A DNA stretch of 8,448 nucleotides. It comes from COE1 sp964445375. Its GTDB lineage: Bacteria; Bacillota; Clostridia; Lachnospirales; Lachnospiraceae. This document shows, one piece after another, positions 1-6,445 of this stretch. The stretch spans positions 1 through 8,448 of the forward strand of contig CAYUKO010000155.1 in NCBI GenBank assembly GCA_964445375.1. Direction: 5' to 3'. How positions within the stretch are numbered: position 1 is the first letter of the stretch; every line of letters begins with the position of its first letter. The position numbers and the translations under genes were made by a program. A model generated the notes under the pieces. It saw nothing but the letters and a program-made list of their open reading frames with translations. It ran no database searches and was not told the DNA's origin.

Positions 1-2
1 CT

Positions 3-1142
3 TTTGAACAAATGTTAGAAGAATCATTAAAAACTATTCATACAGGAGAGGTAATTGAAGGTACAGTCATCGATGTAAAGCCAGATGAAATCATCCTTAA
101 CATCGGTTACAAGTCAGATGGTATCCTTACTCGTAATGAGTATACTAATGAATCCAATGTTGACCTTACAACCCTCGTAAAGCCTGGCGATAAGATGGAA
201 GTTAAGGTTCTTAAGGTAAATGATGGTGAGGGACAGGTTCTCCTCACATACAAGAGACTTGCTGCTGACAGAGGCAACAAGAGAATTGAAGAAGCTTTCA
301 ATAACAAGGAAGTTTTAACAGCAAAGGTTTCTCAGGTATTAGATGGTGGTTTAAGTGTTGTTGTTGAAGAAGTAAGAATCTTCATCCCAGCTAGCCTTGT
401 ATCTGATGTATATGAGAAGGATTTAAGCAAGTATGCTGGACAGGATATCGAATTCGTTATCAGCGAGTACAATCCTAAGAGAAGAAGATATATCGGAGAT
501 CGTAAGCAGTTAATCGTTGCTAAGAAGGCAGAGATGCAGAAAGAATTATTCGAGAAGATCAAAGCTGGTGATATCGTTGAAGGTACTGTTAAGAACGTTA
601 CAGATTTCGGTGCATTCATTGATCTTGGCGGTGTAGACGGATTACTTCATATTTCTGAAATGTCTTGGGGACGTGTTGAAAGCCCTAAGAAGGTATTCAA
701 GGTTGGTGAGACTCTTAAGGTTCTCATTAAGGAAATCGAAGGAACAAAGGTTGCTCTTTCCTTAAAGTTTGATGATTCCAATCCTTGGAAGGATGCAGCT
801 ACAAAGTATGCTGTAGGTAACGAAGTAACTGGTAAGGTTGCAAGAATGACAGACTTCGGTGCATTCGTTGAACTTGAGCCAGGTATCGATGCATTACTTC
901 ATGTTTCTCAGATTGCGAAAGAGCACATCGAGAAGCCATCTGACGTATTAACAGTAGGTCAGGAAGTAACAGCAAAGGTTGTTGACTTCAATGAAGAAGG
1001 TAAGAAGATCAGCTTAAGCATCAAGGCTTTATTTGCTCCAGAAGTAAAGGAAGTTGTTGAAGAAGAAGCTGCTGATGATGCAGATGTTGTTTCTGTAGAT
1101 ATCGATGCAGTTATCGCTAAGCAGGAAGCTGAAGAAGAATAA
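3..1142 (+). CDS. rpsA: 30S ribosomal protein S1-type RNA-binding protein, four S1 domains (5' end outside window)
   Basis: This is an RNA-binding protein of the ribosomal S1 family, which helps 30S subunits bind and unfold mRNA during initiation. Counting from the ATG at 12, four OB-fold S1 repeats lie at about residues 11-82, 98-172, 185-253 and 268-339. Repeats 3 and 4 carry the hallmark VTDFGAF/MTDFGAF and LLHIS/LLHVS motifs; repeat 2 is the most divergent. A strongly acidic tail follows (347-376). The frame is open to the left edge (ttt gaa caa before the ATG) and no Shine-Dalgarno lies ahead of that ATG. The real start is therefore probably upstream, and 12 is only the first in-window ATG. 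In many Clostridia S1 is fused behind IspH (HMB-PP reductase); whether that applies here cannot be seen. Codon use favours AAG, GGT and GTT, as expected of a highly expressed gene. The family call is firm; the symbol is less so, because Firmicutes S1 homologues vary in role. Confidence 0.9.
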   Translation, partial: FEQMLEESLKTIHTGEVIEGTVIDVKPDEIILNIGYKSDGILTRNEYTNESNVDLTTLVKPGDKMEVKVLKVNDGEGQVLLTYKRLAADRGNKRIEEAFNNKEVLTAKVSQVLDGGLSVVVEEVRIFIPASLVSDVYEKDLSKYAGQDIEFVISEYNPKRRRYIGDRKQLIVAKKAEMQKELFEKIKAGDIVEGTVKNVTDFGAFIDLGGVDGLLHISEMSWGRVESPKKVFKVGETLKVLIKEIEGTKVALSLKFDDSNPWKDAATKYAVGNEVTGKVARMTDFGAFVELEPGIDALLHVSQIAKEHIEKPSDVLTVGQEVTAKVVDFNEEGKKISLSIKALFAPEVKEVVEEEAADDADVVSVDIDAVIAKQEAEEE

Positions 1143-1203
1143 TTAGTTATTTGATTGCTCAAAGGGGATTGCTGAAATCGTATAATGACAATTGAATGTT
1201 TAT

Positions 1204-1237
1204 ACTCTAGGAACATTATGTTCCTAGAGTTATTTTC
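1204..1237 (+). terminator. Rho-independent terminator after the S1 gene
   Basis: A perfect 11-bp stem (ACTCTAGGAAC paired with GTTCCTAGAGT) closes a 5-nt loop (ATTAT). It is followed by TATTTTC, a short and slightly interrupted T-run. It lies about 60 bases past the S1 stop codon and ahead of cheR, so it should separate the two transcription units. Some read-through is possible because the stem has only five G-C pairs and the T-run is broken by an A. Confidence 0.75.
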
Positions 1238-1264
1238 ATACAAGAGAGATACTAAAGGTATAGT
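1235..1264 (+). promoter_or_regulatory. Candidate sigma-A promoter for cheR
   Basis: TTCATA (1235-1240, 4/6 match to the -35 consensus) is separated by 18 bases from TATAGT (1259-1264, 5/6 match to the -10 consensus). It lies directly downstream of the S1 terminator. Transcription would start near 1271 and leave a leader of about 26 nt that includes the cheR Shine-Dalgarno sequence. The -35 is only fair and overlaps the terminator T-run, so this is a position-supported guess. Confidence 0.4.
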
Positions 1265-1290
1265 TTAAGCGATGAGCTTAAGGAAGGGGG
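1265..1290 (+). promoter_or_regulatory. cheR ribosome binding site next to a small hairpin
   Basis: AGGAAGGGGG (1281-1290) ends six bases before the cheR ATG and fixes that start. Just upstream, TTAAGC (1265-1270) and GCTTAA (1276-1281) form a 6-bp stem with a 5-nt GATGA loop, and the 3' arm touches the first base of the Shine-Dalgarno. The hairpin is weak (two G-C pairs) and may not affect translation. Confidence 0.45.
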
Positions 1291-1296
1291 AAACCT

Positions 1297-2079
1297 ATGG
1301 TATACGATTATGAATATTTTAAAAAGGAAGTATATGCCTTAACCAAAATTGACCTCAATGCTTACAAAGAGAAGCAGATGAAGCGCAGAATTGATACGTT
1401 AATTGCAAAGTACAAGATTACTGGTTATGACAAATTTTTGCAAAAGCTGAAAGAGGATAAGACGGTATTTGATGACTTTGTTAATTATCTTACGATTAAT
1501 GTGTCTGAATTCTATCGTAATCCGGAACAGTGGAAATTGATGGATCAGGAGATTATACCAGAATTGATTCGAAAGTTTGGTAAGAATCTTAAGATATGGA
1601 GTGCGGCTTGTTCAACGGGTGATGAACCGTATTCTCTTGTTATGGCATTTTCCAGACATATTCCGTTGAATCAGATTAAGATTATTGCAACAGATATTGA
1701 TAAGCAGGTTATTGAAAAAGCAAAGGCTGGATTATATAACGAGAAGAGCATTGCTTCTGTGCCTGACGATTTGAAGAAGAAGTATTTTACCAAGATAGGA
1801 CCATCCTATCAGATTTCTGACGAGATAAAATCAAGAGTTGAGTTTAAGCAGCATAATCTGTTGAAGGACACTTATCCAGATAGATGTGATTTGATTGTTT
1901 GTAGAAATGTATTGATTTATTTTACAGAAGAAGCAAAGGATGAAGTATTCCGTAAGTTCAACACTTCATTAAAGAGTGAAGGTATTCTGTTTATTGGAAG
2001 TACAGAGCAGATTATGAACTATAAGGAAATCAACTATGATAGAAAGAATTCGTTCTTCTATGTAAAGTGTAAGTCGTAA
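1297..2079 (+). CDS. cheR: Chemotaxis protein methyltransferase CheR
   Basis: S-adenosylmethionine-dependent glutamate O-methyltransferase that methylates the cytoplasmic domains of chemotaxis receptors for adaptation, opposed by CheB. At 260 aa it matches the compact Bacillus-type enzyme (about 256 aa), with no TPR or other C-terminal extension. The N-terminal helical CheR domain covers about residues 1-75, with the basic QMKRR patch at 27-31 and the family motif TINVSEFYR at 66-74. The SAM-binding domain follows: WSAACSTGDEPYS (101-113) is the glycine-loop motif I, ATDID (131-135) ends in the acidic residue expected to contact the SAM ribose, and CRNVLIYF (202-209) is the conserved late motif. 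A strong Shine-Dalgarno six bases upstream supports the ATG. No other chemotaxis genes are adjacent: the gene stands between an S1 gene and an exonuclease gene with terminators on both sides, so it appears monocistronic. It suggests a motile host. Confidence 0.95.
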   Translation: MVYDYEYFKKEVYALTKIDLNAYKEKQMKRRIDTLIAKYKITGYDKFLQKLKEDKTVFDDFVNYLTINVSEFYRNPEQWKLMDQEIIPELIRKFGKNLKIWSAACSTGDEPYSLVMAFSRHIPLNQIKIIATDIDKQVIEKAKAGLYNEKSIASVPDDLKKKYFTKIGPSYQISDEIKSRVEFKQHNLLKDTYPDRCDLIVCRNVLIYFTEEAKDEVFRKFNTSLKSEGILFIGSTEQIMNYKEINYDRKNSFFYVKCKS

Positions 2080-2112
2080 AATTTTTAGATGAGAATATGT
2101 GAGAAATAGAAG

Positions 2113-2148
2113 AGCCGTAATTGTAAATTGCTACAATTACGGCTTTTT
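2113..2148 (+). terminator. Rho-independent terminator of cheR in the convergent gap
   Basis: A perfect 13-bp stem (AGCCGTAATTGTA with TACAATTACGGCT) and 6-nt loop (AATTGC) is followed by five Ts (2144-2148). It lies in the 82-base gap between the ends of cheR (+) and the exonuclease gene (-). Read on the minus strand, the stem is followed by a T-rich but interrupted tract (CTTCTATTTCTC), so it may also end the exonuclease transcript less efficiently. Confidence 0.9.
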
Positions 2149-2161
2149 GAGTACGGTGAAT

Positions 2162-3283
2162 CTATTCTTTGTATGCTGCCATCATTTGTAGAATGTGTTG
2201 CGCATAACGGTTGAAATCTTCACGTTTTGTTTTAAATTCGTCTGTCAGTTCGAAAAATAACTCTTTTGCTTTGTAATCACGCTTGAAGAATGGTGTAAAC
2301 AATACATCCCACTGTGGAAGATAAGAGGATGCCTTTTTCGTATAGCAATTGGAAGCATGTGCCTGTTCCCGATAAGCTTTATCAACAAAAGAGGCAACCG
2401 ATTTATGTATGGCAATATCTTCGTTTGGAAGATAATAGTAATCCTTATAATTGGAATAGAAATATTTCATCTCTTCTTCGTAAATAGGAACCCGGAGCTT
2501 TCCTTCCTGACCATTGCCGATGAAGTAACAGTTGTTGGCACCATAGGATATCTCTGTTGGAAGATTACAGGGCAGTTTTAAGGTCATTACGATTTCCGGG
2601 TATCGTTGCTGATGCATGTCGTTGTAATAATTCGCCTGAACCTTCACAACCTTGACTGGTTTGTGGAACAGGTCCGGAATATTTAGTGCAGCGACAACTT
2701 CAAGCATACCTTTGATATCTTCTTCGTTATGAAGCAGTAGAAAATGTTCTTTTTCCTCATCATGAGTCAGTACATAGTCATGATAAATGTCAATCAGTTC
2801 TCCACCAGAATAGGTGTCCTCACGATCAGCAGAAAGAAAACTTTCTATCGTTTTTTGCTTGCAGTCAGGCAGTTTTAAGAAAGCCTTGTATGGTGAAATA
2901 CGTCTGTAAATATCGATTCCTTCAAAGTCTTTCAATTGAAAGTCGATATGATATTGTTCGTATTTGCGATTCAGATAAGGAATATCAAACTGATTGCCAT
3001 TGAAGTGAATCAGGTAATGGTAGCCCTTTGCGAAATCAGCAAAAGCACGTAGAACATTCTCTTCGTCTTCGTAATTTGTAGCGAACCATTGAATAGAATG
3101 CCAACAGCAATTTGCTTCGTCTTCTTGATTGTAATAGATACACCCAATCAGATAAAGAGAAGAACTTTTGGCATAAAGTCCGGTTGTTTCGATATCAATA
3201 AATAAAGTCTGTTTGGGAATGCAGAAGTTTTCAATCGGATAATTAGGAGCAAGACTTCCTAAGTTTTTCTGAATACATTTCAT
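2162..3283 (-). CDS. Predicted RNase H-fold 3'-5' exonuclease (YprB-type DEDD family)
   Basis: Predicted metal-dependent nuclease with an RNase H-like DEDD fold in the N-terminal half. Counting from the chosen ATG, the visible catalytic set is D30 and E32 in LFIDIETTG (Exo I), HFNGNQFDIPYL with D100 (Exo II), and LLHNEEDIKGM with H185 and D189 (Exo III, H-x3-D spacing). This pattern fits the ribonuclease H-like domain family that includes Bacillus YprB. The C-terminal part (about 205-373) is rich in tyrosine and lysine; I recognise no domain in it and see no clear TPR repeats. The ATG at 3283 (373 aa) is preferred because AAGGAAG (3297-3291) lies seven bases upstream. An in-frame TTG at 3310 would add nine residues, but the nearest strong Shine-Dalgarno is 17 bases from it. 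The gene is convergent with cheR and divergent from rnfC, so it is probably a single-gene unit. Substrate (RNA or DNA) is unknown. Confidence 0.8.
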   Translation of the reverse strand: MKCIQKNLGSLAPNYPIENFCIPKQTLFIDIETTGLYAKSSSLYLIGCIYYNQEDEANCCWHSIQWFATNYEDEENVLRAFADFAKGYHYLIHFNGNQFDIPYLNRKYEQYHIDFQLKDFEGIDIYRRISPYKAFLKLPDCKQKTIESFLSADREDTYSGGELIDIYHDYVLTHDEEKEHFLLLHNEEDIKGMLEVVAALNIPDLFHKPVKVVKVQANYYNDMHQQRYPEIVMTLKLPCNLPTEISYGANNCYFIGNGQEGKLRVPIYEEEMKYFYSNYKDYYYLPNEDIAIHKSVASFVDKAYREQAHASNCYTKKASSYLPQWDVLFTPFFKRDYKAKELFFELTDEFKTKREDFNRYAQHILQMMAAYKE

Positions 3284-3324
3284 AGATTTTCTTCCTTGTG
3301 TATATACCAAGAGATATAATACAC
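3280..3324 (-). CDS. Possible 14-codon leader ORF overlapping the exonuclease start
   Basis: On the minus strand a GTG (3324-3322) sits three bases after a strong AGGAGGG (3334-3328). It opens a frame reading VYYISWYIHKEENL, then TGA. That stop overlaps the exonuclease ATG as ATGA, the classic arrangement for translational coupling. Codon content (three Tyr, one Trp) is unusual but too short for statistics. The spacing is a little short and the GTG frame could be fortuitous. The strong Shine-Dalgarno still needs an explanation, because it is badly placed for either in-frame exonuclease start. Confidence 0.3.
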   Translation of the reverse strand: MYYISWYIHKEENL

Positions 3325-3353
3325 GTTCCCTCCTGTAAAGATTTTATAAATAT

Positions 3354-3382
3354 ACCTTATCATACACAGATATAAGTGTCAA
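3354..3382 (-). promoter_or_regulatory. Sigma-A promoter for the exonuclease gene
   Basis: On the minus strand a perfect TTGACA (3382-3377) is followed by a 17-base spacer and TAAGGT (3359-3354). An extended -10 TG dinucleotide lies one base before the hexamer (TGA-TAAGGT). The -10 itself matches the consensus at only three of six positions, offset by the ideal -35, the spacing and the TG. Transcription would start near 3347, about 23 nt before the leader GTG. Confidence 0.6.
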
Positions 3383-3576
3383 AAGCCAAATGGAAATCAT
3401 TTCGTTAATTTGTCATAAAATTTGCAAAAAATTAATTTAATGTAGAAAAAATGGCAAAAAAATAGTATATTAATAATAGTGAATGTTACATAAAGAATTT
3501 ATGAGTGAATATTTGATAAAACACTGTGTGATAAAGAAATTGCATTCACAAAAATGTAAGGAAAGAAGGAGAAGTA
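3383..3576 (+). promoter_or_regulatory. rnf upstream regulatory region, AT-rich with phased A-tracts
   Basis: This stretch, between the divergent exonuclease promoter and rnfC, is very AT-rich and has no coding potential that I credit. A-runs at 3417-3420, 3426-3431, 3446-3451 and 3456-3462 are spaced at about one or two helical turns, as in intrinsically bent DNA. Several AT-rich hexamers resemble -10 boxes (TATATT at 3466, GATAAA preceded by TGT at 3530), but none has a good -35 at proper spacing, so I cannot place the rnf promoter. Short repeats include AGTGAAT twice (3478-3484, 3504-3510) and GTGAATG/CATTCAC (3479-3485, 3543-3549). The rnfC Shine-Dalgarno AAGGAG (3566-3571) lies five bases before its ATG. 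Confidence 0.45.
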
Positions 3577-4890
3577 ATGGCAAAACTGACATTTCATGGC
3601 GGTATTCATCCTTATGATGGAAAAGACTTGTCAAAGGATAAGCCGATGAAGGTAATTGTGCCCAAGGGTGAGATGGTATATCCGCTGAGTCAGCATATTG
3701 GGGCACCGGCTGTACCGGTTGTTGCAAAGGGTGATCGCGTTCTGACCGGTCAGATGATAGCGGAAGCTGGAGGATTTGTTTCTGCACCGATTTATGCCAC
3801 GGTATCGGGTACGGTAAAGGCAATTGAGCCAAGGCGTGTTGTAACCGGTGATATGGTGAATTCTATTATTATTGATAATGATGGATTGTTTGAAGAGGTT
3901 ACTTATACGCCACATGATCCTAAGACAGTAAGCAAGCAGGAAATCATTGAACTGATTAAAGCTGCCGGAGTTGTTGGAATGGGTGGAGCAGGATTCCCTA
4001 CTCATGTGAAGCTGTCTCCGAAAGAACCAGAGAAGATTGAGTATGTTATTGCAAACTGTGCAGAATGTGAACCATATCTGACATCTGATTACAGAAGAAT
4101 GATCGAGGAACCAGAGAAATTAGTAGAAGGACTTAAGATTATTCTCAGACTGTTTGATCATGCACAGGGAATTCTGGCAGTAGAAGATAATAAGCCTGAT
4201 TGTATCGAGATTCTTAAGAATCTTACGAAAGACGAAGAAAGAATTACGGTAAAAGCATTGAAGACGAAGTACCCACAGGGTGCAGAGCGCCAGTTGATCT
4301 ATGCGTCAACGGGACGAGCAATCAATTCCTCTATGCTGCCGGCAGATGCGGGCTGTGTCGTTGATAATGTGGATACCATTGTTGCCATTTATCATGCGGT
4401 AAAAGAAGGCAAGCCTTTGATGAACCGAATCGTTACGGTAACAGGTGATGCAGTAAATGACCCTCGAAACTTCTATGTTAGAATTGGTATGAATTATAAG
4501 GATTTGATTGAAGAAGCAGGTGGATTCAAGACAGAACCGGAAAAAGTAGTATCCGGTGGTCCGATGATGGGATTTGCTTTATTTGATTTGAATGTTCCTA
4601 CAACGAAGACAGCTTCTGCGTTATTGTGTATGACTAAGGATGAGGTTTCCGCCATGGAACCAAGTCCATGTATCAATTGCGGAAAATGTGCAGAGGTTTG
4701 TCCAAGCCGACTGATTCCTAAGAAGCTTGCAGTGTGTGCAAACCATGGGGATGAGGAAGGATTTATGGCAAATTATGGTATGGAATGTGTGGAATGTGGC
4801 TGCTGCAGCTTTGTCTGCCCGGCTAAGAGACAGGTGACACAATCCATCAAGTCCATGAGAAAAATCTTACTTGCAAAGAAGAAAAAATAG
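3577..4890 (+). CDS. rnfC: Rnf electron transport complex subunit RnfC
   Basis: Peripheral cytoplasmic subunit of ferredoxin:NAD+ oxidoreductase, thought to bind FMN and NAD(H) and to exchange hydride with NAD+. At 437 aa it is the compact clostridial form without the long Ala/Lys-rich tail of proteobacterial RnfC. The N-terminal barrel-sandwich region has FHGGIHP at 6-12. The NuoF-like nucleotide-binding core carries GMGGAGFPT (134-142) and NCAECEPY (160-167). Two complete [4Fe-4S] motifs follow: C365-x2-C368-x2-C371-x3-C375 and C404-x2-C407-x2-C410-x3-C414. The C-terminus is lysine-rich. It is the first gene of the rnfCDGEAB operon. Its ATG is set by AAGGAG five bases upstream, and its stop TAG overlaps the first bases of the rnfD Shine-Dalgarno. 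All expected cofactor ligands are present. Confidence 0.97.
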   Translation: MAKLTFHGGIHPYDGKDLSKDKPMKVIVPKGEMVYPLSQHIGAPAVPVVAKGDRVLTGQMIAEAGGFVSAPIYATVSGTVKAIEPRRVVTGDMVNSIIIDNDGLFEEVTYTPHDPKTVSKQEIIELIKAAGVVGMGGAGFPTHVKLSPKEPEKIEYVIANCAECEPYLTSDYRRMIEEPEKLVEGLKIILRLFDHAQGILAVEDNKPDCIEILKNLTKDEERITVKALKTKYPQGAERQLIYASTGRAINSSMLPADAGCVVDNVDTIVAIYHAVKEGKPLMNRIVTVTGDAVNDPRNFYVRIGMNYKDLIEEAGGFKTEPEKVVSGGPMMGFALFDLNVPTTKTASALLCMTKDEVSAMEPSPCINCGKCAEVCPSRLIPKKLAVCANHGDEEGFMANYGMECVECGCCSFVCPAKRQVTQSIKSMRKILLAKKKK

Positions 4891-4901
4891 GAGGCATAGC
4901 T

Positions 4902-5834
4902 GTGGATAAATTATTGAAAGTATCATCAAATCCGCACATCAGGTCAAAGGAAACGACATCAAGTATTATGGGATATGTCGTTATCGCGTTGCTTCCTACA
5001 ACCGGATTTGGTATCTATAATTTTGGATTACATGCATTGTTATTGATTTTGGTAACGGTTGCTTCAACCGTGCTGACAGAATATATCTATGAGAAATGCA
5101 TGAAAATGAAAATCACGATTTCTGATTTGTCGGCCGTTGTAACGGGATTGTTATTGGCGTTAAACCTTCCACCACAGGCACCGTTATGGATTGGTGTATT
5201 AGGTGGTGTGTTTGCTATCTTGGTTGTAAAGATGTTATTTGGTGGACTGGGACAGAACTTTATGAACCCGGCATTAGGAGGAAGATGTTTCCTTTTGATT
5301 TCCTTTACTTCTATTATGACGAATTTCGACTGTGATGCGTATACAGGTGCAACCCCTCTTGCTTTGTTGAAATCAGGAGAATCTGTCAATGTATTTGATA
5401 TGATGATCGGACGTACCGCAGGTACCATTGGTGAGACCAGTATGGTTGCCATTGTCATTGGTGCATGTATTCTGATTCTGTTAGGAATCATTGATTTACG
5501 TATACCGGGTTCTTACATTGTATCATTTGCCGTTTTCATCACTATCTTTGGCGGGCATGGATTTGATACACAGTACATATCAGCACACCTTGCAGGTGGC
5601 GGTCTGATGCTTGGTGCATTTTTCATGGCAACAGACTATGTAACAAGACCAATTACGAAGAATGGACAATATCTGTACGGTATTTTCTTAGGAATTATGA
5701 CAGGAATCTTCCGATTATTCGGACCATCCGCAGAAGGTGTTTCCTATGCAATTATCTTAGGAAATCTGCTTGTTCCATTGATGGAAAAGATTACAATGCC
5801 GAAACCATTTGGAAAAGGAGGAGAGAAAGCATGA
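4902..5834 (+). CDS. rnfD: Rnf electron transport complex subunit RnfD
   Basis: Integral membrane subunit of the NqrB/RnfD family, holding a covalently bound FMN and implicated in ion translocation. The protein has 310 aa with many hydrophobic helices (for example 24-60, 76-113, 181-199, 203-217, 231-243, 258-274 and 279-294). The flavin is expected on T151 within YTGATPLA (147-154); attachment would need an ApbE-type flavin transferase, which is not in this window. GQNFMNPALGGR (117-128) is a conserved family stretch. The start is GTG at 4902, supported by AGGAGG seven bases upstream; the gap from rnfC is 11 bases. The 3' end overlaps rnfG by four bases (ATGA). Full length, with no anomaly seen. 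Confidence 0.97.
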   Translation: MDKLLKVSSNPHIRSKETTSSIMGYVVIALLPTTGFGIYNFGLHALLLILVTVASTVLTEYIYEKCMKMKITISDLSAVVTGLLLALNLPPQAPLWIGVLGGVFAILVVKMLFGGLGQNFMNPALGGRCFLLISFTSIMTNFDCDAYTGATPLALLKSGESVNVFDMMIGRTAGTIGETSMVAIVIGACILILLGIIDLRIPGSYIVSFAVFITIFGGHGFDTQYISAHLAGGGLMLGAFFMATDYVTRPITKNGQYLYGIFLGIMTGIFRLFGPSAEGVSYAIILGNLLVPLMEKITMPKPFGKGGEKA

Positions 5835-6445
5835 AAAGTGTAATAAAAGACGCAATGATTCTCTTCGCCATTACTCTGGTAGCAGGTTTATTGCTTGGTG
5901 TTGTCTATGATATCACCAAGGAGCCAATTGCGGCGCAGAAGGAAAAGGCAAAGACAGAAGCATGCCAGAATGTATTCAGCGAGGCAGCGGGATTTGAAGC
6001 TTATGAAGAATTGGATGTAGAAGCAGCGTCTACCGTGCTTGCAGAGGCAGGAATTACAGGTGCTGACATTGATGAAGTGATGTATGCTAAGGATGCATCC
6101 GGTTCTGTAATCGGATATGTAATTACCGTTACTGACCACGAAGGTTATGGCGGAGATATTCAGTTCTCTATGGGCGTTACGAATGAGGGCGTGCTGAATG
6201 GCATTTCACTGCTTAGTATTTCAGAAACTGCCGGACTTGGTATGAAGGCAGGAGATGTGCTGGTACCTCAGTTTGCCGATAAGCAGGTAGAGCGTTTCTA
6301 TACAACGAAAACAGGTTCTACGAATGACTCTGAAATCGATGCTATCAGCGGTGCTACTATTACTACTGATGCAGTTGTCAATGGTGTAAATGGCGGATTA
6401 GCATATTATCAGAATGTTTTGAAGGGAGGCAGTGCAAATGAGTGA
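5831..6445 (+). CDS. rnfG: Rnf electron transport complex subunit RnfG (covalent FMN protein)
   Basis: Membrane-anchored, extracytoplasmic flavoprotein that relays electrons within the Rnf complex. One N-terminal membrane segment (about residues 7-26) anchors an FMN-binding domain. The flavinylation motif SGATITT (173-179) has its acceptor threonine at T176. GYGGDI (105-110) and the ETAGLGMK loop (132-139) are family features; the latter has Ala where many homologues have Pro (ETPGLG). The 204-aa length is normal. The ATG overlaps the rnfD stop (ATGA), and AGGAGG lies eight bases upstream, so translation is probably coupled to rnfD. The 3' end overlaps rnfE by eight bases. ApbE would be needed to attach FMN. 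Confidence 0.96.
   Translation: MKSVIKDAMILFAITLVAGLLLGVVYDITKEPIAAQKEKAKTEACQNVFSEAAGFEAYEELDVEAASTVLAEAGITGADIDEVMYAKDASGSVIGYVITVTDHEGYGGDIQFSMGVTNEGVLNGISLLSISETAGLGMKAGDVLVPQFADKQVERFYTTKTGSTNDSEIDAISGATITTDAVVNGVNGGLAYYQNVLKGGSANE

Noticed and set aside
332..619. Antisense open frames over the S1, rnfC, rnfD and other genes (for example 332-619 and 5087-5491, minus strand)
   Set aside because: They lie opposite well-supported genes, lack ribosome binding sites or family motifs, and are rich in the residues expected from reading a coding strand backwards.
1181..1186. Perfect TATAAT ahead of the S1 terminator
   Set aside because: No -35 lies at acceptable spacing (the best is TTGCTC with 20 bases) and there is no extended -10 TG. 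Any transcript would end about 45 bases later at the terminator.
1253..1275. Sigma-28 (SigD)-like promoter for cheR: TAAA at 1253 and GCGATGA at 1269
   Set aside because: The spacer is 12 bases where about 14-16 is expected, and the -10 keeps only the central CGAT of the CCGATAT consensus. The sigma-A-like pair at 1235/1259 fits somewhat better.
2357..2581. 74-codon plus-strand frame inside the exonuclease gene
   Set aside because: It lies wholly antisense to the conserved exonuclease frame, has no Shine-Dalgarno that I can see, and shows no recognisable motif.
3284..3310. TTG at 3310 as the exonuclease start (382 aa)
   Set aside because: The nearest strong Shine-Dalgarno is 17 bases away, whereas the ATG at 3283 has AAGGAAG at seven bases and begins just before recognisable family sequence.
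3527..3550. TGTGA / TCACA half-sites as a Rex or CRP-type operator for rnf
   Set aside because: The half-sites are 14 bases apart; Rex-type sites (TTGTGA-N6-TCACAA) and CRP-type sites need about six. The outer bases do not match either.
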